Below are positions 45,258-54,662 of a DNA stretch of 64,000 bases, one piece after another. This stretch comes from Lysobacterales bacterium (GTDB lineage Bacteria; Pseudomonadota; Gammaproteobacteria; Xanthomonadales; Xanthomonadaceae), in contig JAGRJY010000026.1 in NCBI GenBank assembly GCA_020442465.1, positions 1-64,000 on the forward strand, given 5' to 3'. The position numbers were made by a program, and so were the translations under genes. The notes beneath the pieces were generated by a model, which worked only from the letters and a program-made list of their open reading frames with translations, did no database searches and was not told the DNA's origin. Within the stretch, counting starts at the first letter, position 1, and each line of letters opens with the position of its first letter.

Positions 45258-45318
45258 AGCGGGTCGGCAGCGGATCGGAAGGCCGGGTCACAATGCGGTT
45301 CACATCAGGGAGAGTTTG

Positions 45319-46677
45319 ATGCGAGTTCATCACATGAAATGGCTGGGGCTGGCGACTGCGCTGGCGATGTCCGGAACCGCATGGGCGGCCGTCAGCGCCG
45401 ATCAGGCCAACAGGCTCGGTCGCGACCTCACGCCGGTCGGCGGCGAGAAAGCAGGCAATGCTGCGAAGACGATTCCCGAGTGGACCGGGGGCATCACCGC
45501 GCCGCCGGCGAACTACAAGCCGAACATGCATCATCCCGATCCGTTCGCTGGCGACAAGGCCACGCTGACGATTACGCCGGCCAACTACAAGCAGTACGCC
45601 GACTACCTCAGCGAAGGCCAGAAGGGCATGTTCGCGAAGTACTCGACGTTCAAGATGAACGTGTACCCGACGCGCCGCTCGGCGTCGTTCCCGAGCCGCA
45701 CCTACGAGTACACCAAGAAGAATGCGACGACGGCGAAGCTCGAGAGCAACGGCGACGGCGTGATCGACGCCGCCGAGGGCATTCCGTTCCCGATTCCGCA
45801 GAACGGCTACGAGGCGGTGTGGAATCACAAGCTGAAGTTCAAGGGTGTCTCGTCGGCGCGCTATGCGAACCAGGCCGCGCCGACCGCGAGCGGCCAGTTC
45901 AACCTGGTGCGCATCCGCGAGGAGCTGCTGGGCCTGTACTACAAGCCCGGCAACACCATCGCCGACACCAACAACATCCTCCTGTATTTCTACCAGGTGG
46001 TGGAAAGCCCCGCCCGTCTGGCTGGCCAGGTGCTGCTGGTGCATGAATCGCTGAACCAGATCAAGCAGCCGCGTCAGGCCTGGATCTACAACCCGGGCCA
46101 GCGTCGCGTGCGTCGTGCGCCGAACGTCGCCTACGACAACCCCGGCACGGCGTCGGACGGACTGCGCACCAATGACATGACCGACATGTTCAACGGCGCG
46201 ATGGACCGTTTTGACTGGGAGCTCAAGGGCAAGAAGGAAATGTACGTGCCGTACAACTCCTACAAGGTCCATCAGGGCAACCTGAAGCCGGAGGACATCA
46301 TCCGCCCCGGTCACGTCAATCCTGACCTGCTGCGCTACGAGCTGCATCGCGTCTGGGTCGTCGACGCCAAGCTCAAGGCCGGCAAGCGGCACATCAATTC
46401 GCGTCGTACCTTCTACATCGACGAGGACTCCTGGCAGATTCTGATCATCGATCACTACGACGGTCAGGGCCGCATGTGGCGCTACTCCGAGGCGCCGTCG
46501 ATCAACTACTACCAGGTGCCGGTGTTCTGGTCGACGCTGGAAACGCACCACGACCTGAAGTCGGGTCGCTACATCGTGACCGGCCTCGACAACCAGGAGA
46601 AGCCGTACGACTACGCGTTCCAGACCACACCGGAACAGTTCTCGCCGCAGGCGCTGCGCACCCGCGGCGTTCGCTGA
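45319..46677 (+). CDS. DUF1329 exported protein
   Basis: A 452-residue protein with a signal peptide of about 23 residues (ending GTAWA, then AVSAD). The family core starts LGRDLTPVGGEKAGN and includes IPEWTGGI. It ends with YEYAFQ-like YDYAFQTTPEQFSP. DUF1329 proteins are periplasmic and almost always paired with DUF1302; their role is not established, though the pairing suggests that they pass a ligand to or from the barrel. The ATG at 45319 has AGGGAGAG upstream. It is separated from the DUF1302 gene by 247 bases that hold a hairpin and repeats, and is followed by a terminator. Confidence 0.88.
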   Translation: MRVHHMKWLGLATALAMSGTAWAAVSADQANRLGRDLTPVGGEKAGNAAKTIPEWTGGITAPPANYKPNMHHPDPFAGDKATLTITPANYKQYADYLSEGQKGMFAKYSTFKMNVYPTRRSASFPSRTYEYTKKNATTAKLESNGDGVIDAAEGIPFPIPQNGYEAVWNHKLKFKGVSSARYANQAAPTASGQFNLVRIREELLGLYYKPGNTIADTNNILLYFYQVVESPARLAGQVLLVHESLNQIKQPRQAWIYNPGQRRVRRAPNVAYDNPGTASDGLRTNDMTDMFNGAMDRFDWELKGKKEMYVPYNSYKVHQGNLKPEDIIRPGHVNPDLLRYELHRVWVVDAKLKAGKRHINSRRTFYIDEDSWQILIIDHYDGQGRMWRYSEAPSINYYQVPVFWSTLETHHDLKSGRYIVTGLDNQEKPYDYAFQTTPEQFSPQALRTRGVR

Positions 46678-46709
46678 CGGCTGCGTCCTGCACGCGAAGT
46701 AGTCTCCAG

Positions 46710-46744
46710 CCAGCCGCGACATCGTTCGCGGCTGGTTGCGTTTT
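46710..46744 (+). terminator. Terminator after the DUF1329 gene
   Basis: CCAGCCGCGA (46710-46719) pairs with TCGCGGCTGG (46726-46735) over a six-base loop, followed by TTGCGTTTT. It is a moderately good intrinsic terminator and implies that the next two genes have their own promoter in the 290-base gap to 46969, where I found no convincing boxes. Confidence 0.6.
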
Positions 46745-46969
46745 GGGGTCGGCTGTTCCGCCATGCACGCCGAAGTGCGGGGTGCCGCGGGGCTGATCAG
46801 CGACGGGTCGCGGGCAGGCGACCGCGTAGCGGTGCGACACGCCGAGCCGGTTTGACGCCGGTCCGGAGATTCACCCATTCGCGGCGGGATGTGCGTTGTT
46901 CCGCAGGCTGTTAGTCTCACAGGTGCGCAGGATCGCACCGCGCGGTCACAGATACCGGGGAGGGAACCG

Positions 46970-48094
46970 ATGACTGCTTGGACGAAGCGTTGGTTGGGTG
47001 CGGCACTCGCCGCAGGCATGGCAGGAACGGGACTGTCCGCGCTGGCGTCGGACGCGGCGGTCACCGCTGAAGTGATGCCGCTGGTGACCACGCGCTCGGT
47101 GATGCTGGACATCACCGAGGCCGCATCGCGCGGCGTGATGGTCGGTGAACGGGGTCACGTGTTCGTGTCCGAATCGCGTACCGACTGGCGACAGGTCGAG
47201 GGCGTACCGACGCGTGTGACGCTGACCGCGGTGGATGCGGTCGGCGACACGGTCTGGGCCGTCGGCCACGACGGCACGATCATCAAGTCGACCGACGGTG
47301 GCCTGTCCTGGGCGCTGAAGCGCCAGGACGCCGGGTCCCGAGCCGGTGAACCGATCGCCGACGAAGCCGCGGATGCGTCGATGGAATGGGATCCGCAGGC
47401 CGGGGCGCCCTTGCTCGACGTTGCGTTTTTCGACGAGCAGAACGGTTTTGCCATCGGCGCGTTCAGTCTGATGCTGCATTCGGTGGACGGCGGTGAGACC
47501 TGGGAGAAGGTCGACGTCAATCCGCAGGCGGAGGTCGACGAACCGGCCGACGATGAACCGGCTGCGGAGGGTGACGGCTGGACCTTCGACGAATCGGATC
47601 TCGAACTGCAGGAAGAAGACGACCCGCATCTGAATGCCATCGTGCGCACACCGTCCGGTTTGATGATGGTGGTGGGCGAACGCGGCTCGGCCTATCGCTC
47701 GCGGGATCGAGGTGCCACCTGGGAACGCCTCCAGCTGCCGTACGCGGGATCGATGTTCGGCGTCATCGCGCTCGGCTCCGAACACCTCGTTGCGTTCGGC
47801 CTGCGCGGCCACGTGCTGGAGACCCAGGACGGCGGCACGAGCTGGAACGAGCTCGACACCGGCACCGAGCTCAGCCTTATGGGCGGAGCCGCGCTGGATC
47901 AGGGCGGCTTCGTCATCGTTGGCGCCAACGGCATCGTGCTCAGGCGTGAGAACGCCGGTGCAGCGATCGAGGTCGGCACGTTCGTCAATGGCAACCAGGA
48001 AACGCCGATCCTTGCCTCGGTACTGCCGCGCGGTTCGCAGACCTTCATCGTCTGCGGCGAAAAAGGCGTCGGCGAATACCGCATGACGCCCTGA
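46970..48094 (+). CDS. YCF48-like (BNR) beta-propeller exported protein
   Basis: A 374-residue protein with a signal peptide (ending ALA, then SDAAV). Its blades are of the Ycf48/HCF136 type, such as WAVGHDGTIIKSTDGGLSW, FAIGAFSLMLHSVDGGETW and GERGSAYRSRDRGATW. An acidic insertion of about 30 residues follows the third blade. Ycf48 helps assemble photosystem II in phototrophs; in heterotrophs these proteins accompany DUF1302/DUF1329/RND genes and probably act as periplasmic assembly or adaptor factors. The start at 46970 has GGGGAGGG upstream. The RND gene follows after 35 bases. Confidence 0.87.
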   Translation: MTAWTKRWLGAALAAGMAGTGLSALASDAAVTAEVMPLVTTRSVMLDITEAASRGVMVGERGHVFVSESRTDWRQVEGVPTRVTLTAVDAVGDTVWAVGHDGTIIKSTDGGLSWALKRQDAGSRAGEPIADEAADASMEWDPQAGAPLLDVAFFDEQNGFAIGAFSLMLHSVDGGETWEKVDVNPQAEVDEPADDEPAAEGDGWTFDESDLELQEEDDPHLNAIVRTPSGLMMVVGERGSAYRSRDRGATWERLQLPYAGSMFGVIALGSEHLVAFGLRGHVLETQDGGTSWNELDTGTELSLMGGAALDQGGFVIVGANGIVLRRENAGAAIEVGTFVNGNQETPILASVLPRGSQTFIVCGEKGVGEYRMTP

Positions 48095-48129
48095 TGCCGC
48101 TCCGGACCACGACTTAAGGAAGCCAAGCC

Positions 48130-50625
48130 ATGCACGGATCGAGTCAACCCGGACCCGTCACCCGATTCTTCGAGCGCATCATCTTCGGTGCGCGGCCGCT
48201 GGTGCTGATGGTGCTGGTCGCCATCACCGGTGCGATGATCGCCTACGCCAGCGAGCTGCGCGTCGATGCGGGGTTCAAGAAGCAGATTCCCCTGCAGCAC
48301 GAGTACATGAAGACCTTCATCGAATACGAGAAGGACTTCGGCGGTGCAAACCGGGTGCTGATCGCCCTGGTCGCCCGCGACGGCGACATGTTCGACGCCA
48401 ATTTCTTCAAGTCGCTCGAGGGACTGACCCGCGACGTCATGGCGATCGAGGAAACCGACGACGCGCGGGTGCGCTCGCTGTTCACACCGAACGTGCGGTT
48501 TGTCGAGGTGGTGGAAGATGGTTTCGCCGGCGGCAACGTCATTCCCGACACCTTCACCCCCAGCATCGAGGGTTTCGAGCCCAGCCAGGATCAGTTCGAC
48601 ACCATCCGCGCCAACATCGTCAAGGCCAACATCATCGGTCGGCTCGTGGCCAAGGACTGGTCCGGCGCAATGGTGTCGGCCGAGCTGATCCCGGAGGATT
48701 CCGGTCGCAAGCTCGACTACCAGAAGGTCGCCGCCGAACTCGAGGCGCTGCGCGCCAAGTACGAGAACGAAGACACCCAGGTACTGATCATCGGCTTCGC
48801 CAAGATGGTCGGTGACATCTCCGACGGCGCCCGCTCGGTGATCACCTTCTTCTTCATCACCGTGGCCATCACCTGGTTCCTGCTGTTCATCTACTCCACC
48901 TCGATCAAGCTGGCCTCGCTGACCGTGTTTGCGGCCCTCGTTGCGGTGGTGTGGATGCTCGGTGCGCTGAGGTTGATGGGCTTCGGCATCGATCCGATGA
49001 ACATGCTGACGCCATTCCTGATATTCGCGATCGCGGTCAGTCATGGCGAGCAGATGATCAACCGATTCCGCGGCGAGATTTTCTTCGGTGGACTGGAAGA
49101 CGGCACACCCGACGAATTGCGCAAACGCCACGGTGTCGGCTCGCGCGAGGCCGCGCGGCGTGCGCTGCGCCTGCTGGCGGTGCCGGGGTCGGTGGCGCTG
49201 ATCACCAGCTGCCTCGGATTCGCGGCGATCATGATCATCGACATCCGCATGGTCCGCGAGCTCGCAGTCACCGCGACCGTGGGCGTCGGCCTCACCCTGA
49301 TCACCAATCTCGTGCTGCTACCGGTGCTGCTCAGCTACACCAAGCTGCGCAACATGGAGAAGAAGCGCGAATACCGTCTCCGCCAGCTGACCGGTTTCGA
49401 CAAGATCTGGGCGTTTCTCTCGCGCATCACCATCCCCGGCGTCGCCGCGGTGGTGATTGCGGTCGGCGCTGCCACCTGGTGGTTTGCCGAGCAGCGTGGC
49501 GACCAGGTGATGATCGGTGATGCCCAGGCCGGCGTGGCCGAGCTGTGGCCGGAGGCGCGCTACAACCAGGACGCGCTCGAGATCACCAGCCGTTTTGCGC
49601 TGGGCGTGGACATCCTCAACATCGTGGTCGAAGGCCGGCCGGATGCCTGCACGCTGAGCGATCACGTGATGAGCACCACCGATCGCTTCGCCTGGCATCT
49701 CGAGAACGTCGAGGGCGTGCAGCAGGTGATCACCCTGCCGCAGGTCGCCAAGGCCGTGTACGCAGGCTGGAACGACGGATCGATCAAGTGGCGCGTGCTG
49801 CCACACGACATGGACAGCCTGCGCCTCGCGACCCAGGGCTTCGAGACCGACTCGGGTCTGCTCAACGCGGATTGCTCGGCGATGCCGGTCATCGTGTTCC
49901 TGGCCGACCATCGGGCGGAGACCATCGACCGCGTTATCGATGCGGTGAAGGACTTCCGCGCCAAGAACGACGCCTGGCACGAGGGCGTCAACCTGCGCCT
50001 GCAGCTGGCCGATGAGGCCGCGAAAGCCGCGGAGAACGGCGAGGAATACACCACCAAGCAGATCAACCTGCGCCTGGCCACCGGCAACGTGGGCGTCATG
50101 GCCGCGATCAACGAGACCGTGCGCGAAGTCGAAGACACCATGCTGCTGATGCTCTACGCCGCGGTGTTCGTGATGTGCCTGATTTCCTTCCACAATCCGC
50201 TGGCCGCCACGGCCGTCATGCTGCCGCTGTTCCTGGTGACCGAGCTGGGGCACTCGCTGATGGTGCAGCTGGGGATCGGCATGAAGGTCAACACCCTGAC
50301 CGTCGTGGCGCTCGGCGTCGGCATGGGCGTCGACTACGCGATCTACATCTTCGCCCGCATGCGCGAGGCGATGAAAGAAGGCCACACGCTCGGTGAGTCG
50401 TACTTCATCGCACTGAAGACCACCGGCATCGCGATCTTCTATACCGCCCTGACCCTGGCGGTCGGCGTGGCGACCTGGATTTTCTCCGCGCTGAAGTTCC
50501 AGGCCGACATGGGCCTGATGCTGACCTTCATGTTCGTGGTCAACATGATCGCGGCGATCGTGTTCCTGCCCGCGCTCTGCCGCTGGCTGCTGCGTCCGTT
50601 CGAGAAGGACACCTGGCACGCGTAG
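48130..50625 (+). CDS. RND superfamily transporter of the MMPL type
   Basis: An 831-residue inner-membrane protein with two halves. Each half has one helix, a periplasmic loop (about residues 45-230 and 460-640) and a bundle of five helices. The second bundle has GVGMGVDYAIYIFARMREAM, the typical SSD/MMPL helix with its charged pair. MMPL proteins move lipids, glycolipids, hopanoids or carotenoid-type pigments between membranes. The pairing with an exported propeller, DUF1329 and DUF1302 suggests a route from inner to outer membrane or back. It ends in a strong terminator. Confidence 0.9.
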   Translation: MHGSSQPGPVTRFFERIIFGARPLVLMVLVAITGAMIAYASELRVDAGFKKQIPLQHEYMKTFIEYEKDFGGANRVLIALVARDGDMFDANFFKSLEGLTRDVMAIEETDDARVRSLFTPNVRFVEVVEDGFAGGNVIPDTFTPSIEGFEPSQDQFDTIRANIVKANIIGRLVAKDWSGAMVSAELIPEDSGRKLDYQKVAAELEALRAKYENEDTQVLIIGFAKMVGDISDGARSVITFFFITVAITWFLLFIYSTSIKLASLTVFAALVAVVWMLGALRLMGFGIDPMNMLTPFLIFAIAVSHGEQMINRFRGEIFFGGLEDGTPDELRKRHGVGSREAARRALRLLAVPGSVALITSCLGFAAIMIIDIRMVRELAVTATVGVGLTLITNLVLLPVLLSYTKLRNMEKKREYRLRQLTGFDKIWAFLSRITIPGVAAVVIAVGAATWWFAEQRGDQVMIGDAQAGVAELWPEARYNQDALEITSRFALGVDILNIVVEGRPDACTLSDHVMSTTDRFAWHLENVEGVQQVITLPQVAKAVYAGWNDGSIKWRVLPHDMDSLRLATQGFETDSGLLNADCSAMPVIVFLADHRAETIDRVIDAVKDFRAKNDAWHEGVNLRLQLADEAAKAAENGEEYTTKQINLRLATGNVGVMAAINETVREVEDTMLLMLYAAVFVMCLISFHNPLAATAVMLPLFLVTELGHSLMVQLGIGMKVNTLTVVALGVGMGVDYAIYIFARMREAMKEGHTLGESYFIALKTTGIAIFYTALTLAVGVATWIFSALKFQADMGLMLTFMFVVNMIAAIVFLPALCRWLLRPFEKDTWHA

Positions 50626-50655
50626 CGGCACGGCTGCACAGCCGGATCGAAAGAG

Positions 50656-50681
50656 AAGGGGCCTGCGGGCCCCTTTTTCTT
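50656..50681 (+). terminator. Strong intrinsic terminator after the RND gene
   Basis: AAGGGGCC (50656-50663) pairs with GGCCCCTT (50668-50675) over a TGCG loop, running into TTTTTCTT. It lies 30 bases after the stop. Confidence 0.9.
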
Positions 50682-50899
50682 GGCCCCGTCAGCATGCGCA
50701 GCTTGGGCGAGCGCGCGCCGGCGCGGAGAGGGCACCGGGCAGGGTGCAGAGGTCGTCGCCGGTCGAACCTCTCGGTCCGGGTCGTGGAGCGGATAGGGGC
50801 AGCGGCCCGATCAGAGCAGGATGGTCGGTCGGTGCAAGGGCACAGGAGGCCGACTGCGGGACTCGATCCGGGCGAAACGCTCTCGGCTCGCGCAAGTGC

Positions 50900-52408
50900 T
50901 CAGTCGAGATCGAGCCCGAAGAAGTGGCGGATGCGCGACAACAGGGCATCCTGCTGCACTGAGGCGGCGGCCGATGCGTTGCCGTTCTGGGTGGCGGCGA
51001 CCAGCGCGCCGCGCCGGCTGCTCATCACCTGCGACATCTCTTCGGCGATATCGGGGCGTGCGCGCAGCACGTTGCCGAACGCGCGCTTGTCGAGGCGGAA
51101 GCACTCGACGTCGGTGCGGGCGATGACCGTGGCGCTGCGCGGTTCGCCGGTCATCATGCCCATCTCGCCGAACACCGAGCCGGGTTTGAGCGTGGCGATG
51201 AACTGGCGGCCACGGTCGGTTTCGCGCCAGACATCCGCTTCCCCTTCGATGACGATGTACAGCCAGTGCGCCACCGCGCCCTGCTTGGTGATGGTGTCGC
51301 CGCTGACGAAGGGTGCGGGGACGAGCGCCTCGGCGATCGACTCGAGTTCCTGCTTTTCCAGCCCGCCGAACAACTCGACCTCCCTGAGCGCCTCACGCCT
51401 GCGCTGCAGTTCGACCTCGTGCAGGCTCTGATGGCGTGCGTCGTTCTCCTTGATGACCAGCCGTTCCTCGCGCGGCACGGCCAGGTCCATCCCGTTGCGG
51501 GCCAGCGCGGCCAGCGCATGCTGGCGCACCAGCGAATCGGTGGGGTCGTCCGGGCGCGGGTCGGCCATCCAGTAGCGCAGCGCATAGCGTGCATAGCCGA
51601 AGCCGACCTCCATCAGCACCGCCGTCGGCGGCGGGTCGTCGAGGACGTTCTTGATCTCGGCCAGCCGCACACTGTCTTCAAGCGCCTGACAGACCCGCGC
51701 CGGGGAGGCGCGCTGGTCGACATAGAACCACACCCAGCGCCGCCAGCGCGTCTGCGTGTCCTGGCGCGAACCGATCACGGTGAAGCGGTTCTTGACCAGC
51801 CAGCCGTTCGGAATCACCACGGTTTCGCGGTTGCGCGTTTCAATCGCGGTGTGTCGCCAGCGCACGTCGACGACCTGGCCCGAGATGTCGTCGATCTTCA
51901 CCCAGTCGCCGATGCGCAGCGAGTTGTCGAGCTGCAGCACCACGCCGCCGAGAATATTGCCCAGGGTGTCCTGCATCGAGAACGCGAGCACGGCGGTAAT
52001 GACTGCCGAGGTGGTCAGCAGGCTGCCCAGGTCGAGGCCGATGCCGTGCAGCCAGAACAGCAACCAGGCCGCACCCAGCGCAGTCGTGACCAGGTCTTCG
52101 ACGATGCGCGCGAAGCTCAGCTTCAGCGCAGGCAGGGTGTGCTGGAACAGCAGGATGCAGGCGAGCCGGATCACCAGCGCGCCGATGCCGACGGTAGCCG
52201 CGTGGCCGAACAGAGCGCTGGCGCGCTGTTCGCCGAATCGCTGCAGCAGCAAGGACAGCCCCTCCGCCGCGACGAGCAGCAGCCAGATCACCAGCAGGTT
52301 GCGCACCCCGGCGCGATCGCGCGGATTGAGTGCCAGCAGCAGGATGCACAGACCCAGCGCGGCCGCGAACGCGATCCACAGTTCGCTGGACATCAGGGCG
52401 AATTCCAC
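50900..52408 (-). CDS. MscS-family channel with C-terminal cyclic-nucleotide-binding domain
   Basis: A 502-residue inner-membrane protein. About five transmembrane helices fill residues 8-165. The MscS pore helix and beta domain follow (AFSMQDTLGNILGGVVLQLDNSLRIGD, VVIPNGWLVKN). A CAP-type cyclic-nucleotide-binding domain lies around residues 345-470, with the phosphate cassette FGEMGMMTGEPRSATVIA. This resembles bacterial cyclic-nucleotide-gated MscS-like (bCNG) channels, which open with cAMP rather than with tension. The start is the GTG at 52406-52408, with GGAGGAG just upstream. It is a single gene. Confidence 0.9.
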   Translation of the reverse strand: MEFALMSSELWIAFAAALGLCILLLALNPRDRAGVRNLLVIWLLLVAAEGLSLLLQRFGEQRASALFGHAATVGIGALVIRLACILLFQHTLPALKLSFARIVEDLVTTALGAAWLLFWLHGIGLDLGSLLTTSAVITAVLAFSMQDTLGNILGGVVLQLDNSLRIGDWVKIDDISGQVVDVRWRHTAIETRNRETVVIPNGWLVKNRFTVIGSRQDTQTRWRRWVWFYVDQRASPARVCQALEDSVRLAEIKNVLDDPPPTAVLMEVGFGYARYALRYWMADPRPDDPTDSLVRQHALAALARNGMDLAVPREERLVIKENDARHQSLHEVELQRRREALREVELFGGLEKQELESIAEALVPAPFVSGDTITKQGAVAHWLYIVIEGEADVWRETDRGRQFIATLKPGSVFGEMGMMTGEPRSATVIARTDVECFRLDKRAFGNVLRARPDIAEEMSQVMSSRRGALVAATQNGNASAAASVQQDALLSRIRHFFGLDLD

Positions 52409-52659
52409 CGCAGCTCCTCCCCGGCGACGAAAGCACCATTATGCGGATTCGTCGACCGCCTGCCGACGGCACGGCGCGGGGCCGATGGAGCGGTGCGCTG
52501 CGGCGGATGGCCCGTTTCGGGCCGAGCAGCAGCAGGATCGAGATGGCTGGGGTAGGGCGGACGACGGTTCGACGCGAAGGGCGCTATGGTCCGAGCGAGG
52601 CGTTCGTCCTGCGATGTCGGGTTGGCTGCGCTGACGCGGATGCGCCGAGGACCGGTGCG

Positions 52660-53553
52660 CTAGTCCGACGCAGTCTGCAGGGCACGCTGCCGGGCGCGTC
52701 CGCGCAGTGCGACGATCAGCACGCCGCCCAGCACCATGGCGCCGCCGACCAGCAGACGCGGGCCGAGGCGATCACCCCAGAACAGGACGCCGAGCACGAT
52801 CGCGATCAAAGGCGCGATCAGCAAGTAAGGTGTCAGCTGGGACACCGGATGACGCTGCACCAGCCAGAAGAACAGGCTGTGGCCGAGCACCGAGGCGATC
52901 AGCGCGGAGTACGCCACGCCGGCCCAGGTGGCGGGCGCCAGTCCCTGCAGCAGCCGCGCGGGATCGCCTTCCAGCAGCGCGCTGGCGACCAGCAGCAGGG
53001 GAATGCCGAACGCCGCGCTCCAGGCCTGCAGCGACAGCGGATGCAGATCGCGCATGCCGCGCATGAGAACGGTGCCCAGGGCGAGGAAGAAAGCCGATAC
53101 CAGCATCAGCAGCACGGCCTGCGGCGCGTCCAGCACTTCGGGGTCGAATCCCAGCACCAGAACGCCGACGAAGCTGACCACCACGCCGGCGGTGGTGCGC
53201 CAGCCGATGCGTTCGCCGAGCAGCACCACCGCCAGCACGGTGGTCATCGGCACGTAGCTCTGCATCACGATCGCCGGCGAGGCGAGATCGCCGGCCAGAC
53301 GCAGCGCCCAGAAACTCAAGCCGAAGTGCAGTGCGCCATTGCACAGACAGATCGCCAGCAGGCGCCCCCATTGCCGTGAGGGCGGCGGGCGCAGCCAGGG
53401 CAGCAGGATCACCCCCACCAGCGCGAGCCGCGCCGCGGTGAACAGGAAGGCCGGCAGCTCGCGCAAGGCCAGCGCCGACATCAGGAAATTGCCGCCCCAG
53501 GCGAAGCAGATCAGCAGCACCAGAACCAGGTGCCGCGTCGGCAGCGCGTGCAT
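52660..53553 (-). CDS. EamA/DMT family transporter
   Basis: A 297-residue protein with ten transmembrane helices in two EamA repeats. The first starts FAWGGNFLMSALALRELPAFLF, and the second near LQAWSAAFGIPLLLVASALL. Members export amino acids, purines or other metabolites; the substrate is unknown. It ends in a basic tail. It lies 22 bases after purC on the same strand (purC stop 53576, this start 53553), so the two may be co-transcribed. Confidence 0.88.
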   Translation of the reverse strand: MHALPTRHLVLVLLICFAWGGNFLMSALALRELPAFLFTAARLALVGVILLPWLRPPPSRQWGRLLAICLCNGALHFGLSFWALRLAGDLASPAIVMQSYVPMTTVLAVVLLGERIGWRTTAGVVVSFVGVLVLGFDPEVLDAPQAVLLMLVSAFFLALGTVLMRGMRDLHPLSLQAWSAAFGIPLLLVASALLEGDPARLLQGLAPATWAGVAYSALIASVLGHSLFFWLVQRHPVSQLTPYLLIAPLIAIVLGVLFWGDRLGPRLLVGGAMVLGGVLIVALRGRARQRALQTASD

Positions 53554-53575
53554 CAGCGCGGGATTTCGCGCGGCG

Positions 53576-54472
53576 TCACGCCGGCTGCTGGCCGGTCAGC
53601 CGCAGCAGCGCTTCGGCGTAACGCGCACGCGTGCCGTCGATGACCCGGTCAGGAATGCGCGGGCCGGGCGCGGTCTTGTCCCAGTCCAGGGTTTCCAGAT
53701 AGTCGCGAACGAACTGCTTGTCGTAGCTCGGCGGGCTGATGCCCTCGCGGTAGCTGTCCAGCGGCCAGAAGCGCGACGAATCCGGCGTCAGCATCTCGTC
53801 CATGACCCGCAGGGTGCCGTCTTCATCAAGTCCGAATTCAAGCTTGGTATCGGCGATGATGATGCCGCGCTCGAGTGCGAACTCGGCGGCGAAGCGGTAG
53901 ATACGCAGCGTGGCTTCACGCACCTGCTCCGCCAGCTCGGCGCCGATCGCCGCCACCACTGCATCGAACGGCACGTTCTCGTCGTGATCGCCGACTGCCG
54001 CCTTGGTGCTCGGGGTGAAGATCGGCTCGGGCAGACGCGCCGCCTGCTGCAGGCCCGCCGGCAGGGCTATGCCGCACAGCATGCCGTTGCGCTGATAGTC
54101 CTTCCAGCCGGAGCCGATCAGGTAGCCGCGCGCGATCGCTTCCACCGGCAATGGCTTGAGCCGACGGGTCACCACCGAACGATGCCGGTACAGCGCCGCA
54201 TCGGTGCCGGCGGGCAACACCGACTCGACGTCCACGCCGGTCAGGTGGTTCGGCATAAGGTGCTCGGTGCGCGCGAACCAGAAGTTCGACATCTGGCACA
54301 GCATTTCGCCCTTGCCGGGGATCGGGTCGGGCAGCACCACGTCGAAGGCGGACAGCCGGTCGGTGGCGACCATCAGCAGGCGGTGGTCCGGTAGCGCATA
54401 GACGTCGCGCACCTTGCCCTGGTGGATGCGCTCGAGGCCGCGCAATTCGGAGCTGTGCAGGGTGGTAGGCAT
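53576..54472 (-). CDS. purC: SAICAR synthetase (phosphoribosylaminoimidazole-succinocarboxamide synthase)
   Basis: A 298-residue enzyme that adds aspartate to CAIR in purine synthesis. Visible motifs are the ATP-binding start [25 protein letters not shown], the substrate loop [12 protein letters not shown] and [10 protein letters not shown] with [13 protein letters not shown]. It belongs to the long (about 300-residue) form found in Xanthomonadales and yeast rather than the 240-residue Escherichia coli form. The ATG at 54470-54472 gives the usual N-terminus; a longer open frame upstream is noise. Confidence 0.96.
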   Translation of the reverse strand: MPTTLHSSELRGLERIHQGKVRDVYALPDHRLLMVATDRLSAFDVVLPDPIPGKGEMLCQMSNFWFARTEHLMPNHLTGVDVESVLPAGTDAALYRHRSVVTRRLKPLPVEAIARGYLIGSGWKDYQRNGMLCGIALPAGLQQAARLPEPIFTPSTKAAVGDHDENVPFDAVVAAIGAELAEQVREATLRIYRFAAEFALERGIIIADTKLEFGLDEDGTLRVMDEMLTPDSSRFWPLDSYREGISPPSYDKQFVRDYLETLDWDKTAPGPRIPDRVIDGTRARYAEALLRLTGQQPA

Positions 54473-54555
54473 GGCGGATCGGTGCATCGCGACGGCTTCG
54501 GGGCCGCATAGTGTAGGGCCTTGATGCGTCGGCGGCGCCGGACGGCGCTGTGGCG

Positions 54556-54584
54556 TTGACGCTCGGCGGGCCCCACACGATGAT
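54556..54584 (+). promoter_or_regulatory. Promoter candidate for the FG-GAP gene
   Basis: TTGACG (54556-54561), a 17-base spacer and GATGAT (54579-54584) form a good sigma-70 match about 70 bases before the ATG at 54663. Confidence 0.5.
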
Positions 54585-54662
54585 GGGAAAGCTCCGATCG
54601 CGGCCAGGGCTGCGCGTCCGGAGCGCAGGAGACCGGATGTCGGTGGTGCAGGGGGCTTCTCG

